From: Saccoglossus kowalevskii
Taxonomy: Eukaryota > Hemichordata > Enteropneusta > Harrimaniidae
NCBI RefSeq assembly: GCF_000003605.2
Contig: NW_003140815.1
Span: 593,263-634,199, forward strand
Reading direction: 5' to 3'
DNA: 40,937 nt
Shown here: positions 23,301 to 33,200 of the stretch, one piece after another
Position numbering within the stretch: position 1 is the first letter of the stretch
Layout: the number at the start of each line of letters is the position of its first letter
Position numbers and translations under genes: made by a program
The notes under the pieces: generated by a model
The model's database searches: none
What the model saw: only the letters and a program-made list of their open reading frames with translations
Told to the model about the DNA's origin: nothing

Positions 23301-24767
23301 CAAAAACCCAATAAAGTGCCATTACTAATAAGACATAGCCACAATAGGATTCCTGTATGGAAGCAAAACAATGACATTTAATTAAAATTGAAATTGAAAT
23401 TGAGAGCCGTCAAGGGGTATTTTCGTAAGTTGTAATCAATTGTTTTGTATTTTCGTAATAATGTATTTTAATTAAAAATAAGAAAACGTAATTTCGTAGA
23501 CATGGGCACAGACCCTCCACACCATAAACTATATGATAGTTTAAGCTGTAATGTACATATACGAGGGTCGATACAATCGGATACGCTCAGCATAACGGCG
23601 ACAATAGTAGGTATCGCCAGCTTGAAAACAGAAATTCTGCCGAGCACATGTACCGAGTAACGTGACATATTGCTATTTAATATGATTAGAATGGGTCATA
23701 TGACAACATAAAATCGGTTTGGTTATCTAAAAGCTACAATAATTCCATCTTTTTAGTTTTAGTTTTAGTTGTTCCGATTTCTCACGGAATAACATTTTTT
23801 TGTTAGCGACACCAAACAACCATCTTGATTCATACACAACACCTACGGCAAAATCAAATGCAAAATGAATGACTGAAATGAACACCTTCCCGGCACTTAT
23901 GCACAAAGTAAAACATATTACCCAAAAATTAAAGTATCAAATCACAAATTAATAACGATTGTTTTGGGGGTGGTAACGCGATTTACCAGGGTTGAAACTT
24001 CCGTGGTATTATTGCCGTAACGCATACATAAACGTGGCAGCTACAATTTGAAATCAAAATCTTTTTTTGTTGTTGTTAATAATGAATATGGATTTTAAAC
24101 TACACGTGTCTTTTCACGAAACCTTAGAACAATAGCCTTTCCCAACCGGGTGTTGGGGGACTGTGACATAGGCAAGGTTTAAAATGTAATCAGCTATTTT
24201 ATTCGTCCGTAATTTGCACAAAGATCTTATTTTTTGAGCGTATAAAATCATTTTCCAAATTGAATGTCGTAATTTGTACGCAATTTCCAACTTCAATACA
24301 AATTTGTTCTTCAATACAAATTATCAAATCTATTATAAAAATGTAACTAGGAATTTTGTAACCTGTACCAGGCGATACGATATTGCATGCACACATATGC
24401 ACTCAAACTACTCGTAGAACTCGATTTTATGTCAGATTGATCTAGTTGTGTTGACGTTCAAGGAGAGTATGCCAGATTGACCTAGATATGATGACAAGTC
24501 ACGGAGAGCAGCCGGAATTGCATGGATTTTATTTACACAGTACATAAAATAACATGTTTGATACTATATCGATATAACACATTGCAATCATTAAGGGTTC
24601 ATGTTTTTGAATAATATAAAATATTACGGTATATATTAACGTAATCTACTCACCGATGTAGGAATCGCAATAATCAATGGAAGGCATATTAATGGGATAA
24701 AAAGAATTACAAAAATGTTTTTAAATGACCACAATTCCCATAACGTCTGTTTACAATTATACCCCAT
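11374..24767 (-). CDS. SLC13-family sodium-coupled anion transporter, copy A (608 aa, 13 exons)
   Basis: Exons in transcript order: 24654-24767, 23087-23352, 21577-21709, 18190-18332, 17254-17424, 15371-15487, 15000-15113, 14440-14541, 14218-14315, 14006-14124, 12068-12229, 11706-11843, 11374-11523. All have GT-AG ends and matching phases, and the joined frame is open (1827 nt with stop). The start MGYNCKQTLWELWSF matches the cytosolic N-terminus of SLC13. Family blocks include [39 protein letters not shown] (first SNT motif, here SNS), [23 protein letters not shown] and a final NTT sequon. The length and many hydrophobic segments fit an 11-12 helix plasma-membrane carrier of di/tricarboxylates or sulfate. 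Oddities: the second SNT motif (residues 498-500) is CST, and VATxPNA is AACVPNA. Both lie in the substrate and sodium site in this family, so function may have changed. Close to SLC13A2/3/5; the exact orthologue is not assigned. Confidence 0.9.
12068..12229 (-). other. SLC13 copy A exon 11: second SNT motif changed to CST
   Basis: The exon reads [18 protein letters not shown] and later TEITCSTAVTTILAPI. The codons for C-S-T are on the minus strand at about 12107-12115. Copy B has [13 protein letters not shown] at the same place. In SLC13 and bacterial INDY structures this Asn and its neighbours bind sodium and substrate. Splice sites and frame are normal. Confidence 0.85.
12321..13669. mobile_element. 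About 1.35 kb insertion in intron 10 of copy A, with a GC-rich end
   Basis: Intron 10 is 1776 bp in copy A but 477 bp in copy B. The copies align next to exon 11 (shared AGTTTGGAATTGCACA) and again from about 13670 towards exon 10, so the middle is extra in A. The right part, 13310-13660, is strikingly GC-rich for this window, with repeated GAGAGTC, AGTCCAG and GTCTTGG words and an AATAAAG at 13283. TG at about 12321 and CA at about 13669 could be LTR ends, but I see no matching target duplication. Possibly a solo LTR; identity uncertain. Confidence 0.4.
15670..17030. repeat. Degenerate tandem array in intron 5 of SLC13 copy A
   Basis: A recurring block of the form AATGGCGGCCAAATCACGTGAC appears in decayed form near 15692, 15848, 16399, 16524 and 16820, with its CACGTGAC core alone near 16077 and 16691 and CACGTGG near 16978. 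Late spacing is about 125-150 bp. Phrases such as TTGGCCACATATACTA, TGCATAATTTCAAGT and GAACAAATGCTCAAAA recur between blocks. Copy B has only a 132-bp intron here, so the array expanded after duplication. Confidence 0.7.
16088..16294 (-). other. Exon-like hydrophobic open frame inside the array (unrecognised)
   Basis: 68 codons on the minus strand, starting MLTTCLLPLMQLEAFKIGLT and with two hydrophobic stretches, one containing AGTAIVMTVFVFMGLGDL. A pyrimidine-light CCACCTAG lies just upstream and CTACAG then GTTATG lies inside near the end, so it could be a captured exon with splice-like edges. It falls exactly where array spacing jumps from about 140 to about 340 bp, as if inserted there. 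I do not recognise the family. It may be a transposon-carried gene fragment or chance. Confidence 0.3.
18396..18567. mobile_element. TTAA-ended MITE, copy 2
   Basis: 172 bp in intron 3 of SLC13 copy A, 63 bases upstream (transcript sense) of exon 4. The left end is TTAAAGC then a run of 14 G, which lengthens it relative to the other copies; the right end is GACGACCCACTTGTTTTAA. It shares the internal CAAAGGCTCATGGGTAGACG. It is absent from the same intron of copy B, so it inserted after the duplication or was lost from B. Confidence 0.8.
18570..20340. other. Intron 3 of SLC13 copy A, repeat-like but unassigned
   Basis: No gene was found. The segment 18.9-20.2 kb is rich in short words such as CACAAA and ATCGAT and ends with AATAAAAGTCTCC near 19983, which would suit an LTR polyadenylation region, but no paired ends were found. 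A run of C occurs at about 18804-18814. Confidence 0.3.
20354..20466 (+). mobile_element. Decayed LINE ORF2 C-terminus, piece 1
   Basis: The plus strand reads RRWKWNGHVLRMEKNDI, then TLTWTPEGERNAGRPKE. The GHVLRM and WTPEG+R+.GRPK blocks are hallmarks of the C-terminal tail of many invertebrate non-LTR retrotransposons. The frame is lost into the hairpin repeat that begins at 20473. Confidence 0.65.
20473..20560. repeat. Hairpin-bearing repeat, copy 1
   Basis: About 88 bp, from GGGGCGGACATCCGGGCA to TACTTTGGGA, nearly identical to 40840-40926. It contains an inverted repeat: TTTTCACCGCC and GGCGGTGAAAA, 11 bp each, separated by about 11 bases. It interrupts the LINE tail, whose remainder seems to resume near 20932, so it may mark one end of a nested insertion of about 460 bp. 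Confidence 0.7.
20610..20800. other. CpG-rich patch in intron 3 of copy A
   Basis: It contains TTGTGACGTAGCTCCGCCCC, a GC-box-like and CRE-like pair, and several CG dinucleotides, unlike its flanks. It may be transposon promoter sequence within the nested insertion. No transcript start can be shown. Confidence 0.25.
20932..21045 (+). mobile_element. Decayed LINE ORF2 C-terminus, piece 2
   Basis: The plus strand reads KTWVEAEVAAQNREAWRRK, which resembles the last residues before the stop in the same class of LINE tail (usually W..AE..A.DR..WR). It follows a possible one-base frameshift after MGL. It probably belongs with the piece ending at 20466. Confidence 0.5.
22328..22375. repeat. Two tandem copies of a 24-bp unit
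   Basis: The unit begins TATGCAATGCGGTCTG, then a C/T difference, then GGTCGTA; starts at 22328 and 22352. It lies in intron 2 of SLC13 copy A. Confidence 0.85.
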
Positions 24768-24779
24768 CTTAGCTCAACT

Positions 24780-24950
24780 TGAAGTATCTCGTTAATTGGA
24801 AGATTACAATTTCCCAGCTGAGAGGTCCATGTGACGGTGCACGTAGGTAACTCTTTGCTGACAACTCCGTGGGTTGTGTACGTGGAATGGTACCTGATGC
24901 ACAGTAAATAAAGTCAGTCTTAGGTCATGGCTGTCATTTTCATAATGATG
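24780..24950 (-). promoter_or_regulatory. 5' flank of SLC13 copy A, conserved with copy B
   Basis: Directly upstream of the start codon on the minus strand. Blocks such as TTTCCCAG, GGTGCACGTAGGT and AATAAAG (plus-strand spelling) occur in the same order at 38225-38420. The conservation suggests 5' UTR or promoter sequence carried along in the duplication. No clear TATA box. Confidence 0.45.
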
Positions 24951-26180
24951 GGGGGGTTCAAATGAGGGCACATATCGACCGATCCGAGGTGTTTTGTTGA
25001 CACTGATTTAAAATTGGGCTAGATAATACAGACAACCCACGAGCGGGTGGCGTGATCATCACGTGGTTATCACCTGATCTGACTATGAACACCCCCCCCC
25101 CCCCCGAACACGCCAGAAGAACGACTAGTATGTGTGTACAAGACTACAGGTTGCTTGCCCAATGGACGTTTCGCTGTGTTCATGTTTGGTTAACAAAATT
25201 ACGAAGTATAAAATAAACTGTTTTGATGACCAGTCAAATTTATTTTTTCTCTGAACTGAAAAATAAAATATCTGTCACTTGCTACTTGAAACCACAGTCC
25301 CTCCATCAGATAATGACGTCATACGAATAATTACTCACGTGTTTATTCTGTTGACCAATTTTGATTGGTAAATGTTAATGAACTACGCCTCCACGAATTA
25401 GTATGAATTATACAAGTCGACCCGATTTATCACACATTTGCTTTTGCGAGGTTTATTCGTGTATTTTCGTGCTAGTGGCACGTTGGTGCATTTGAATTCA
25501 CCTCAATCGACATAATAGCAAAGAAATACAGACGCCGATTAGTGTCATGTGCTGGATTTACGTTTTGAGGATCGACAGAACTTCCGGGTTCACGAGCTAG
25601 CCGGTGCACATGGCAACAAAATTGTTGGCGTCGTTTTCGTATTTCTGCCAAATATTTTTTTCTTGCATCTCTGTTGAATGCAAAATACCCGCAATATTTT
25701 TCATTGCGCTTTATGTCCGTAGCGCAAAATAATATTTGTTGCCGATTTCAGTTGACCACAGGCTTCACCCCAGCTGTGTGTTATTCACGTTTGGGGCTAG
25801 CTTGCAGGTTCGTAGCTCAAAAAAAAAAAAAAAATACGACTATTGTAAATACTTTATTTCCACTTGGAATATATTTTCGCTGAAAGGGACAACACAATCT
25901 AGTGAATATACCCTTTTTCTTACATTTTACATCGAACTCGTCAAAAATCAGTGAAAATAAATTCCATACAAAACACCCAAAAAGCCTTTTTAACGAAATT
26001 AATTCCAGCTAGAATAAAGTATATTACAGTATCATTCACAAAAGGATAAATAACTTGAAGGACTTGATGACGAATGAAGAAGCTCTTTTTTTAACTGTGC
26101 CACTGAATAATAAGATGAACTGTCCGTCCATTGGTTGGTTTGCTGTCAATATATTGGATCACAGATTCAGCCAATGTGAA
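24950..26180. other. Intergenic between copy A start and MITE copy 3
   Basis: No gene was recognised. It holds a run of 14 C at 25092-25105 and an A run near 25819-25834 preceded by GGTTCGTAGCTC, which faintly recalls a SINE B box and tail. That resemblance is too weak to call. Confidence 0.4.
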
Positions 26181-26184
26181 CAGA

Positions 26185-26349
26185 TTGAAGCGGAAGGGTC
26201 GTCACCTGCGCACGCGCGGGAATTGAGTACCAAGCGACGATAACAACACACTCTAAAAACGCAAAGGCTCATGGGTAGACGCTTGTTTATAAACAATGAC
26301 ACGCAATGGCCATTTGACGCATGCGCAGGTGACGACTCCCCCACTTTAA
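26185..26349. mobile_element. TTAA-ended MITE, copy 3
   Basis: 165 bp with the best-kept inverted ends of the three: GTCGTCACCTGCGCA on the left is the exact reverse complement of TGCGCAGGTGACGAC on the right, inside TTGAAGCGG and CACTTTAA. The interior shares CAAAGGCTCATGGGTAGACG with the other two. The left TTAA has become TTGA. Confidence 0.85.
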
Positions 26350-27886
26350 TATTGATACTATTCCCTTACAGAAATCATTGGTTACACATGCTGCAAGTAC
26401 ATTCTTTAAAAAGGATTTGTTTGTGTTGGCCTACTTCAATGTGAAGGCAATGGTCACTTAACGATACTATGCAAGTGCAACTAGGTAGCTCTCAAATTTA
26501 ATATTGCATTTAAATTTTCTATATGTTCGGATTTTTGTCTTAGTAGAATACGTGCGATCGCCGTTGTTTATTTTTTGTAGCAACTTGTTTATAAACAGTT
26601 GTTCAATATTTTCATTAATTTGGTCGATCTTAGAAGCACTTATTTCTTGTTTTATTAGCTGATTTTGGCTGATAATTTCGAATATGGAAGACATCTTAGG
26701 TACCAGGCACGTTTTATATTCGTATTTACACTGAATGGTTCCTTGAAAGGAAAAGTCAAGCCAAACAACATAATACTCCCTAATGGAAGACCTCCACAAA
26801 TATAGGAGAATGCAATTTACAGTTTATTATATCACCTTTCCTTCTCTAGATATTTAATTCAGTGTCAGTCACATGTCACAAAACACCTCCGACTGTTTAA
26901 ATTGTATTCATGTTTCACCGCATTACATATTTATACTCTATGTTCTCAGCGTTCTGGCTGATTAACAAAATAAACTAGTAACCACGTACCAGGTACCTAC
27001 GTCAGATATGTTGAGGGGTATCCAATGGATGCAAGGTTCGATTACTCGCAACTTTCAATATTTTGAGCACTTATAGTTCGACATTTTTCTGTATATTTCT
27101 TTTAGGTTTTTCACATTTTTTTAAACAACGAAATTACCTTGATCGTAGAATGTGTTTTAATTCCCATACTACTTCAGTTGATAATAAATGACTGAAATTA
27201 TTTGAATGTGAAATTAAAAACAATTTCTTCAGTGTTTGTTTTTAGTGTTTTTTTTATTTCTCATGTGGGACACGCTATGACTAATTCTCCATATTAATGT
27301 GCGATTCATGAAGATTGCCAGCTTTTTACGCCATGACCTGGTTTCCAGCCACTCGTCCATGTGAATTCAATGAAGTGTGTAATGCCTGGAGTACATTTAT
27401 AGACTTAATATTGTATTAGCGGTTTTCAATTTTCCATGACTACATACCCATTTTACTCTGTTAGACTAAGTGGGTATTTGACGATATTATTCCAGCGTGC
27501 CATGCCATGATCACGTTTGCGATCACTCGTCTATGATTACCGACTCGGCATACCGGTAACATTTTTAACCAAAGCTTTGAAAGGTTTGAGCGCTGTGTAG
27601 ATATTCCTTATCAATGGGCTAAACCTGGGGTTTGTTCATACGTCACAGAAGTTTAGAATTTAACTCGACGTTCACACCTTTTCATATCCTTCACCCGTGT
27701 AAACAAAACAAATGACGTACCAAATCACCGTGTCACCCGTGTATCTGTTATTTCTGTTTACACTTTTGCATTCCAGACGGTTTCGACGTCATTTAAACGG
27801 ACCATCTTTGTGTCTATCATCAATTTTTGGTTGCTTGGATTCAAAATTTGAGTTGGAAACTTATAATTTGAATATGAATAAAATAG

Positions 27887-27887
<1 letters not shown>

Positions 27888-27941
<54 letters not shown>

Positions 27942-27942
27942 G
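27888..27942. repeat. (TTA)n microsatellite
   Basis: About 18 uninterrupted TTA triplets. It produces spurious poly-Tyr and poly-Asn frames on the two strands. Confidence 0.95.
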
Positions 27943-29537
27943 GCAATGTTCCATGTGCCGCCAGAATTTGTGTAGGTACGTTTTCGAGAGTATAGCCTCT
28001 GATTTGTATTCATAGTTTTGAATCTAAGTACCAACTACCTGCTGAGTAACTGCAACTTCTAACACAGCAAAATTTCCATATATGTTCCGCTTTTTCATGA
28101 ATCCATTGTGTTTTCGCTTTGATTTTGTTTAAGCAGAACACCTTATTGTTGTCCATTGTCTCTTAGATACATTCTTTGACATGAGCTCAATCCGTGAAAC
28201 TAACATTCTGCAGACATGAACGGGTAATTCAAATTGTCATGTTCTTTGTTTCACGATTTGTATCAGCCATCGCCAGAAACTATCGTTCAACTTCATCCAA
28301 TAATATCATTTATTAAAATGACATTTTAAAAATTTAAATTGAAGTAAAAATATCACCAGAGCACCGGGCATGTAAACTTTAATTTATACAAGCCTGACTG
28401 GAAGGTAACTTATCTCGGTTACTCATCATCAGACAAGGAGCAACTTGAATGAGTGAGTTCAATATTGGGGGGTTGACTCTATTTTGTGGTATAGTGCCCT
28501 CTAGTGTTCTAATTATGTTCTAATTAGATTGCCAGTTGTTGCAGGAAGTATGTTGGCACATTTAAGAAACACTTGGAAAAGTACAGCCACCACAAATCAT
28601 TTCAAACGTTTCACCTCTTATTGTATACACCGCAACGTAAGGAGTAGTGCTTATAGTGACGAATTGTGTTCATTAAGGGACTGGGCAGAAAGTACAGGGG
28701 ATAGGCCGGTGTTTTTTGAAAGTCGCGTTCGTAAATATATATGACCCTTCACAAACATTTGCATGACATTTACTAACCTCCCCATTATTAAATATGTTTA
28801 TTCGATACATTTTGCTCTACTTATTCGTGTTGTATGCGCGGTGTGGTGCGAAAGTCGTCCGTGACAGTAGATGTACATTGTTTTCTCCACTTGCGAACGA
28901 GAGAGATTGTTGTGTGAACGTTAACATGAGTTCGAGCACTAGAAGCACATTCCAAACACATTGACATTGTATGCGATTAAGATGCCTTATGCATTGGGTT
29001 TGGAAAACTCTATTTGTTTTTGAGACACACAATTTGTTGGTAGCAACGTTTGGAAACATGAGGCAAATACTGTAAGACAAAGTGCAGTTACGTGTACTGG
29101 TAAGCATCTATTGGTGTTGATCAAAGCATTGAAACTAATAAAAGAGTGAAAAAATGCTACACATAATAGCTATGATAACACACATAATTTAACCAAACGC
29201 ATGCCTAAACGTGCCTAAAGTTGCGAATCTAATACACATATAAAACTAGTCTGTACGAACAGCTGTACTCTATGATAGAACGAGAGTGATATAAGACACG
29301 AGCTAGTTCTGCACCTCTTACACCATTGGCAACGGTTTCCTCTGCTAGGCTGCAGCCAATGTTTTGCCTCGTGTTTCTGGACCTGGTTTTTGGAACACCT
29401 GCTGCTGACAGTGTTTGAGGTTTGCGTGTTTTTATTAACCAATACAATGCCTATAGCAATGAACCAGAAACCCACAACAGTAAAGCACTTAAAAATTATA
29501 TATATATTCATAACTTGTACATATATATATATGTACA

Positions 29538-29584
29538 TTCATTTATTGGCATCTCGTTCGTTTCATTTATTGGCATCTCGTTCG
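29538..29584. repeat. Two tandem copies of a 24-bp unit
   Basis: TTCATTTATTGGCATCTCGT then TCG, present at 29538 and 29562 with one spacer T. A short AT dinucleotide tract precedes it. Confidence 0.85.
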
Positions 29585-29917
29585 TGGGTGTGTCTTTAGT
29601 AACCATTGACATATTCATGACAACATGATATAAAATCAATTGGCTTTTAATATTTTCTGCTAATTATCGATACATGCCATTTGGACCGAGTTTTCAAACT
29701 CACCAGTCTTCTAGTTTACAGCAATGTAGGTTCTTAATGTACACAAAGCTGCAACCAATATTCTGTGATCTTTTACTAACACTTTCCCACGTTGATTGGG
29801 ATTGTTCGAAAAAATAAAACGAATAATAAGAGGATCCAATCACCTTTTGCTATTAAATAGTTTCACCATTTTTTATTGCCTATATGTAACGACGCATTGA
29901 ATATTTAAGAAATATTA

Positions 29918-29923
29918 TTTATT
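29918..29923 (-). terminator. Candidate poly(A) signal AATAAA of SLC13 copy B
   Basis: TTTATT on the plus strand, that is AATAAA on the minus strand, about 320 bases past the copy B stop. The distance is reasonable for a 3' UTR. Confidence 0.4.
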
Positions 29924-30241
29924 ACAATATTTATAATGAATCATAAATGGCAAACATATAAATATAAAATATTGAATATAATCAGTACAAATGAACAATA
30001 TCCGCAATTATAATCATCTACATTATACCACATATGTTGTCCTCTAATTGATTAACAGTTCAGGGAAGCTGAAGAAAGTGACGTTTATCAAACTTAAGGA
30101 GGTGCACTCTGTATGATATGGTCGTGGTACACCCTATTAATGTCAGTGATCTGATCCGATTGCCGTTTCCGATATGACAGCGTGTTTATATTTTTCCCGT
30201 TCAATCAGATAACACGTGTCATAAGTGGCAAACAATCGGTT

Positions 30242-33200
30242 TTAAATTGCCGAGTCGACGCATGTTGTGTTATCCAACATCGCCCATTCAGGATATGTGT
30301 CAATATCTTCAAACAAGTTACCCCAAGAGTTGACCCAAAAAGTAATCCATATGATGCCAAACACACTCAAAAAGAAACCAGTCAATGCCTGAAATAAAAA
30401 CAAAAATCAATTACTGAGAGCAATGGGTAAATAGAGGGCGCTTCTAATATGGTTTGTGGCAAAATCTTAAATTGAAAACGAAAGCATAAGGAGATTATTG
30501 CAACCGTTACGCTGACAATCCAATTTAAGTAATAAAAGATGTCAACTGTGTTCTTATGTCTAAAAACATGACAATAGTCAATATTCTTAATATAATAATT
30601 TGTCTGTGCCAGATGCGAGGTAAAATGTCAGTTATGTCATAATACTTGCCGAAATGTGCTAGAACATAAATTTCAATGTCTGGGACTGACAAAAATCCCG
30701 TAGCTAATTAATTAACCAATCGTAAGTCAAAAAACATCAAGTTATTCAATAGCGGGTTAATTGTGATTCGCACATAACAAGATTGTGACCGTGCGTTATG
30801 TGTACATAAATCGAGTCAGTTATTGATCGTTGCTTACTACAATAGCTTTCCTGATTTTTTTTATACAACATGTGTATAGTGTATGTAGGCTGGGGTGAGT
30901 TGAGTCGCTGTTCAGATCCCGCCGGATCTGGACAAATTAGATTACTACATTTGACCGTAACCACTTGTTAGCCATGTGCCGTGCACAACTTTGTGTTAAG
31001 TCGATCTCTAGTAGGTAAATTGCGATCGCCGTGTCGCTGTTACGTTAATACTCGCATTACCGCTGTACACTTACCGTACTCGTTCCCATGGCCCTAGCTG
31101 TGGAATCATAGCCCTATGTTGCCGACCGCATTATTTACGTGACTGACTCTGGCCGGCCCATATGTTCGACGTACAACAACAAAATTAAAAAGAAGACGTC
31201 CAAATGAAATTGTTAGGGCGAAATTCGATTGTAGGTCGCACCAAAGAGCTACGGAACCGCAGCTACCATGGCCCATGCTCGATCGACTAAGCGACCATCC
31301 CTCCCACATTTGCCTTTCTAGTCATAAAAAATGACTTTTCCGAGTAGCGGTAATCAAAATTTCTGCACTCACTATTTGAATATTAAATTGTATGTCTTAC
31401 CATATCCGGTATAGTCAGTAATCCATTAGAAAACACCATTGCATTTGGAGCGGTTGCCACAGGCAACATGAATGCATACGACACCAATATTGTGCACGGC
31501 ACTGTAATATATAGTGGGTTAATACACGTTGTCTCGGCCTGGTGGGAGAAGCAAACATGCCACAATATGTTTAGAACGGTGACCATTGCACACATGGTAG
31601 TAATGTAATACTTGCTTACTTTTCCGTTGCGCCACGCTCTCTAGAAACAAAGTCTGTGACGTAAATACGCAAGTGATGAAAGCAGATTCATTTGATGTGT
31701 AGTTGTGTACATCATTAAAATTCTAGCAAATCAAACCTCTAAATACTGTATTTTGGGCAGGCAACTACGTGAAATTATGTTTAACTTCCAACTATATGTG
31801 ACATTTTATACTTTAGGTAAAACAAGCCAATTCTATACATATCTATGCCATATATATAACAAATTCAAATTTCTAATTAATCGTCTACAAATAAAAAAAA
31901 TATTACATGTATTATTGTACACATATAGTTACCCGTTGGTTCACAAACCATTGTGATGACACTTACCAATGATATCAAGATAGGTATAAGAATGGTGGCC
32001 ACAGCAGTGTTACTCGTGATCTCTGTGAAAAAACAGGCCACAGCTCCACATATAAGGACAATTACCCAATCTGAAAGTCCATCGAGTGCCGTCAGCAAGT
32101 CGCCAATCCACTGTGATAGTCCGGACATCTACATAGATGAATGAACATTTTGTTAACGAGATAAATATTTTTTCTTCTGTGAATGAAAAGCTGATGCTGG
32201 CTGATTTGAATAATTGTTTCTAAATGAGTTTCTTTTGGTGTACGGCACACATGGACGATGAGCGGCTACAAGGAAGCAGGGTCGTCACACGGTGACTGTT
32301 TTTGAAAGAAGATATCACTTGACCAAACGCACATACACAAAAGTTTGGAATTGCACATGTCTCCTATGGTTTATATTAGTGATAAAAAAATAATATATGG
32401 CATCGTGGTTGATTTATAAAACTTGAGTATTACACATAATAATGTCACCTAATTAAGAAATATCGAATCAAAATATTTCGATAATACAGTCTTTCAATTA
32501 TTAAACTGTGTGAAGATCAGTAAATATTTTACTTCACAGAGAGTGAAATCGGAAATGCATCTTTACGAACAATTTGAAAGAGTTGAAACAATACATCATT
32601 CTTACTTCCATTCCTTCTGCAAGTGCAAAACCGCCACCCAATAACAAAAAGAGACTCCATGGCATCTTCTTATTTACGACCTGCCAGTTTAAAAGACTTG
32701 TTCTTGGTTTTGAAGGAGGGGAATCTGAAACAATAAGCGTGAGTTACAATTAGTATATATATGAGAGAGTATTGTTTTTTTCTTTATACATTTATTAGTC
32801 GATTATTGGCATACTTACCTTCTTTGGTTCGTAAGAAGTAAAAATTTGGGAACTCTGACGGAAAACAAAATAGAACTATGGACATGAAGATTGCAGGAGT
32901 GGCATCCGTGATGTAGCTGTAAGTTAAGAGATGAATTGTGAACCTTACGTTTTTGACATGCAGATTATGTTATGAATTATTATATAAATAGATATATATA
33001 TGTATATTTAAATACATCTTAATAAACCGTTATATACACTTGTTTGCAATTGTGTGTAACTTACTCTTCTGGGAATAACATGCACCATCCGTATCCACCA
33101 ATGTCTCTGGATATCCAAAATAGACACAGAGCAACAAACATCGTCAATACACTCAGTTCAGCCCAACTATAAATGATAGTAAAACAAACAAACAAATCAG

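Larger units (their letters stand above)
26350..29900. other. Intergenic between the two SLC13 genes
   Basis: No gene supported. Two longer frames, 26467-26799 (minus) and 28529-28744 (plus), have no family motif, no matching neighbour frame and ordinary composition, so they are treated as chance. Otherwise AT-rich DNA with one microsatellite and one short tandem duplication. Confidence 0.45.

Noticed and set aside
25800-25835. SINE with a B box and A tail
   Set aside because: Only a GGTTCGTAGCTC match and an A run; no A box, no second copy.
26467-26799. 110-codon minus-strand frame as a gene
   Set aside because: No family resemblance and no splice context; kept only as chance.
27712-27946. 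Poly-Tyr and poly-Asn proteins
   Set aside because: Translations of the TTA microsatellite.
28529-28744. 71-codon plus-strand frame as an exon
   Set aside because: No convincing acceptor-donor pair or known motif.
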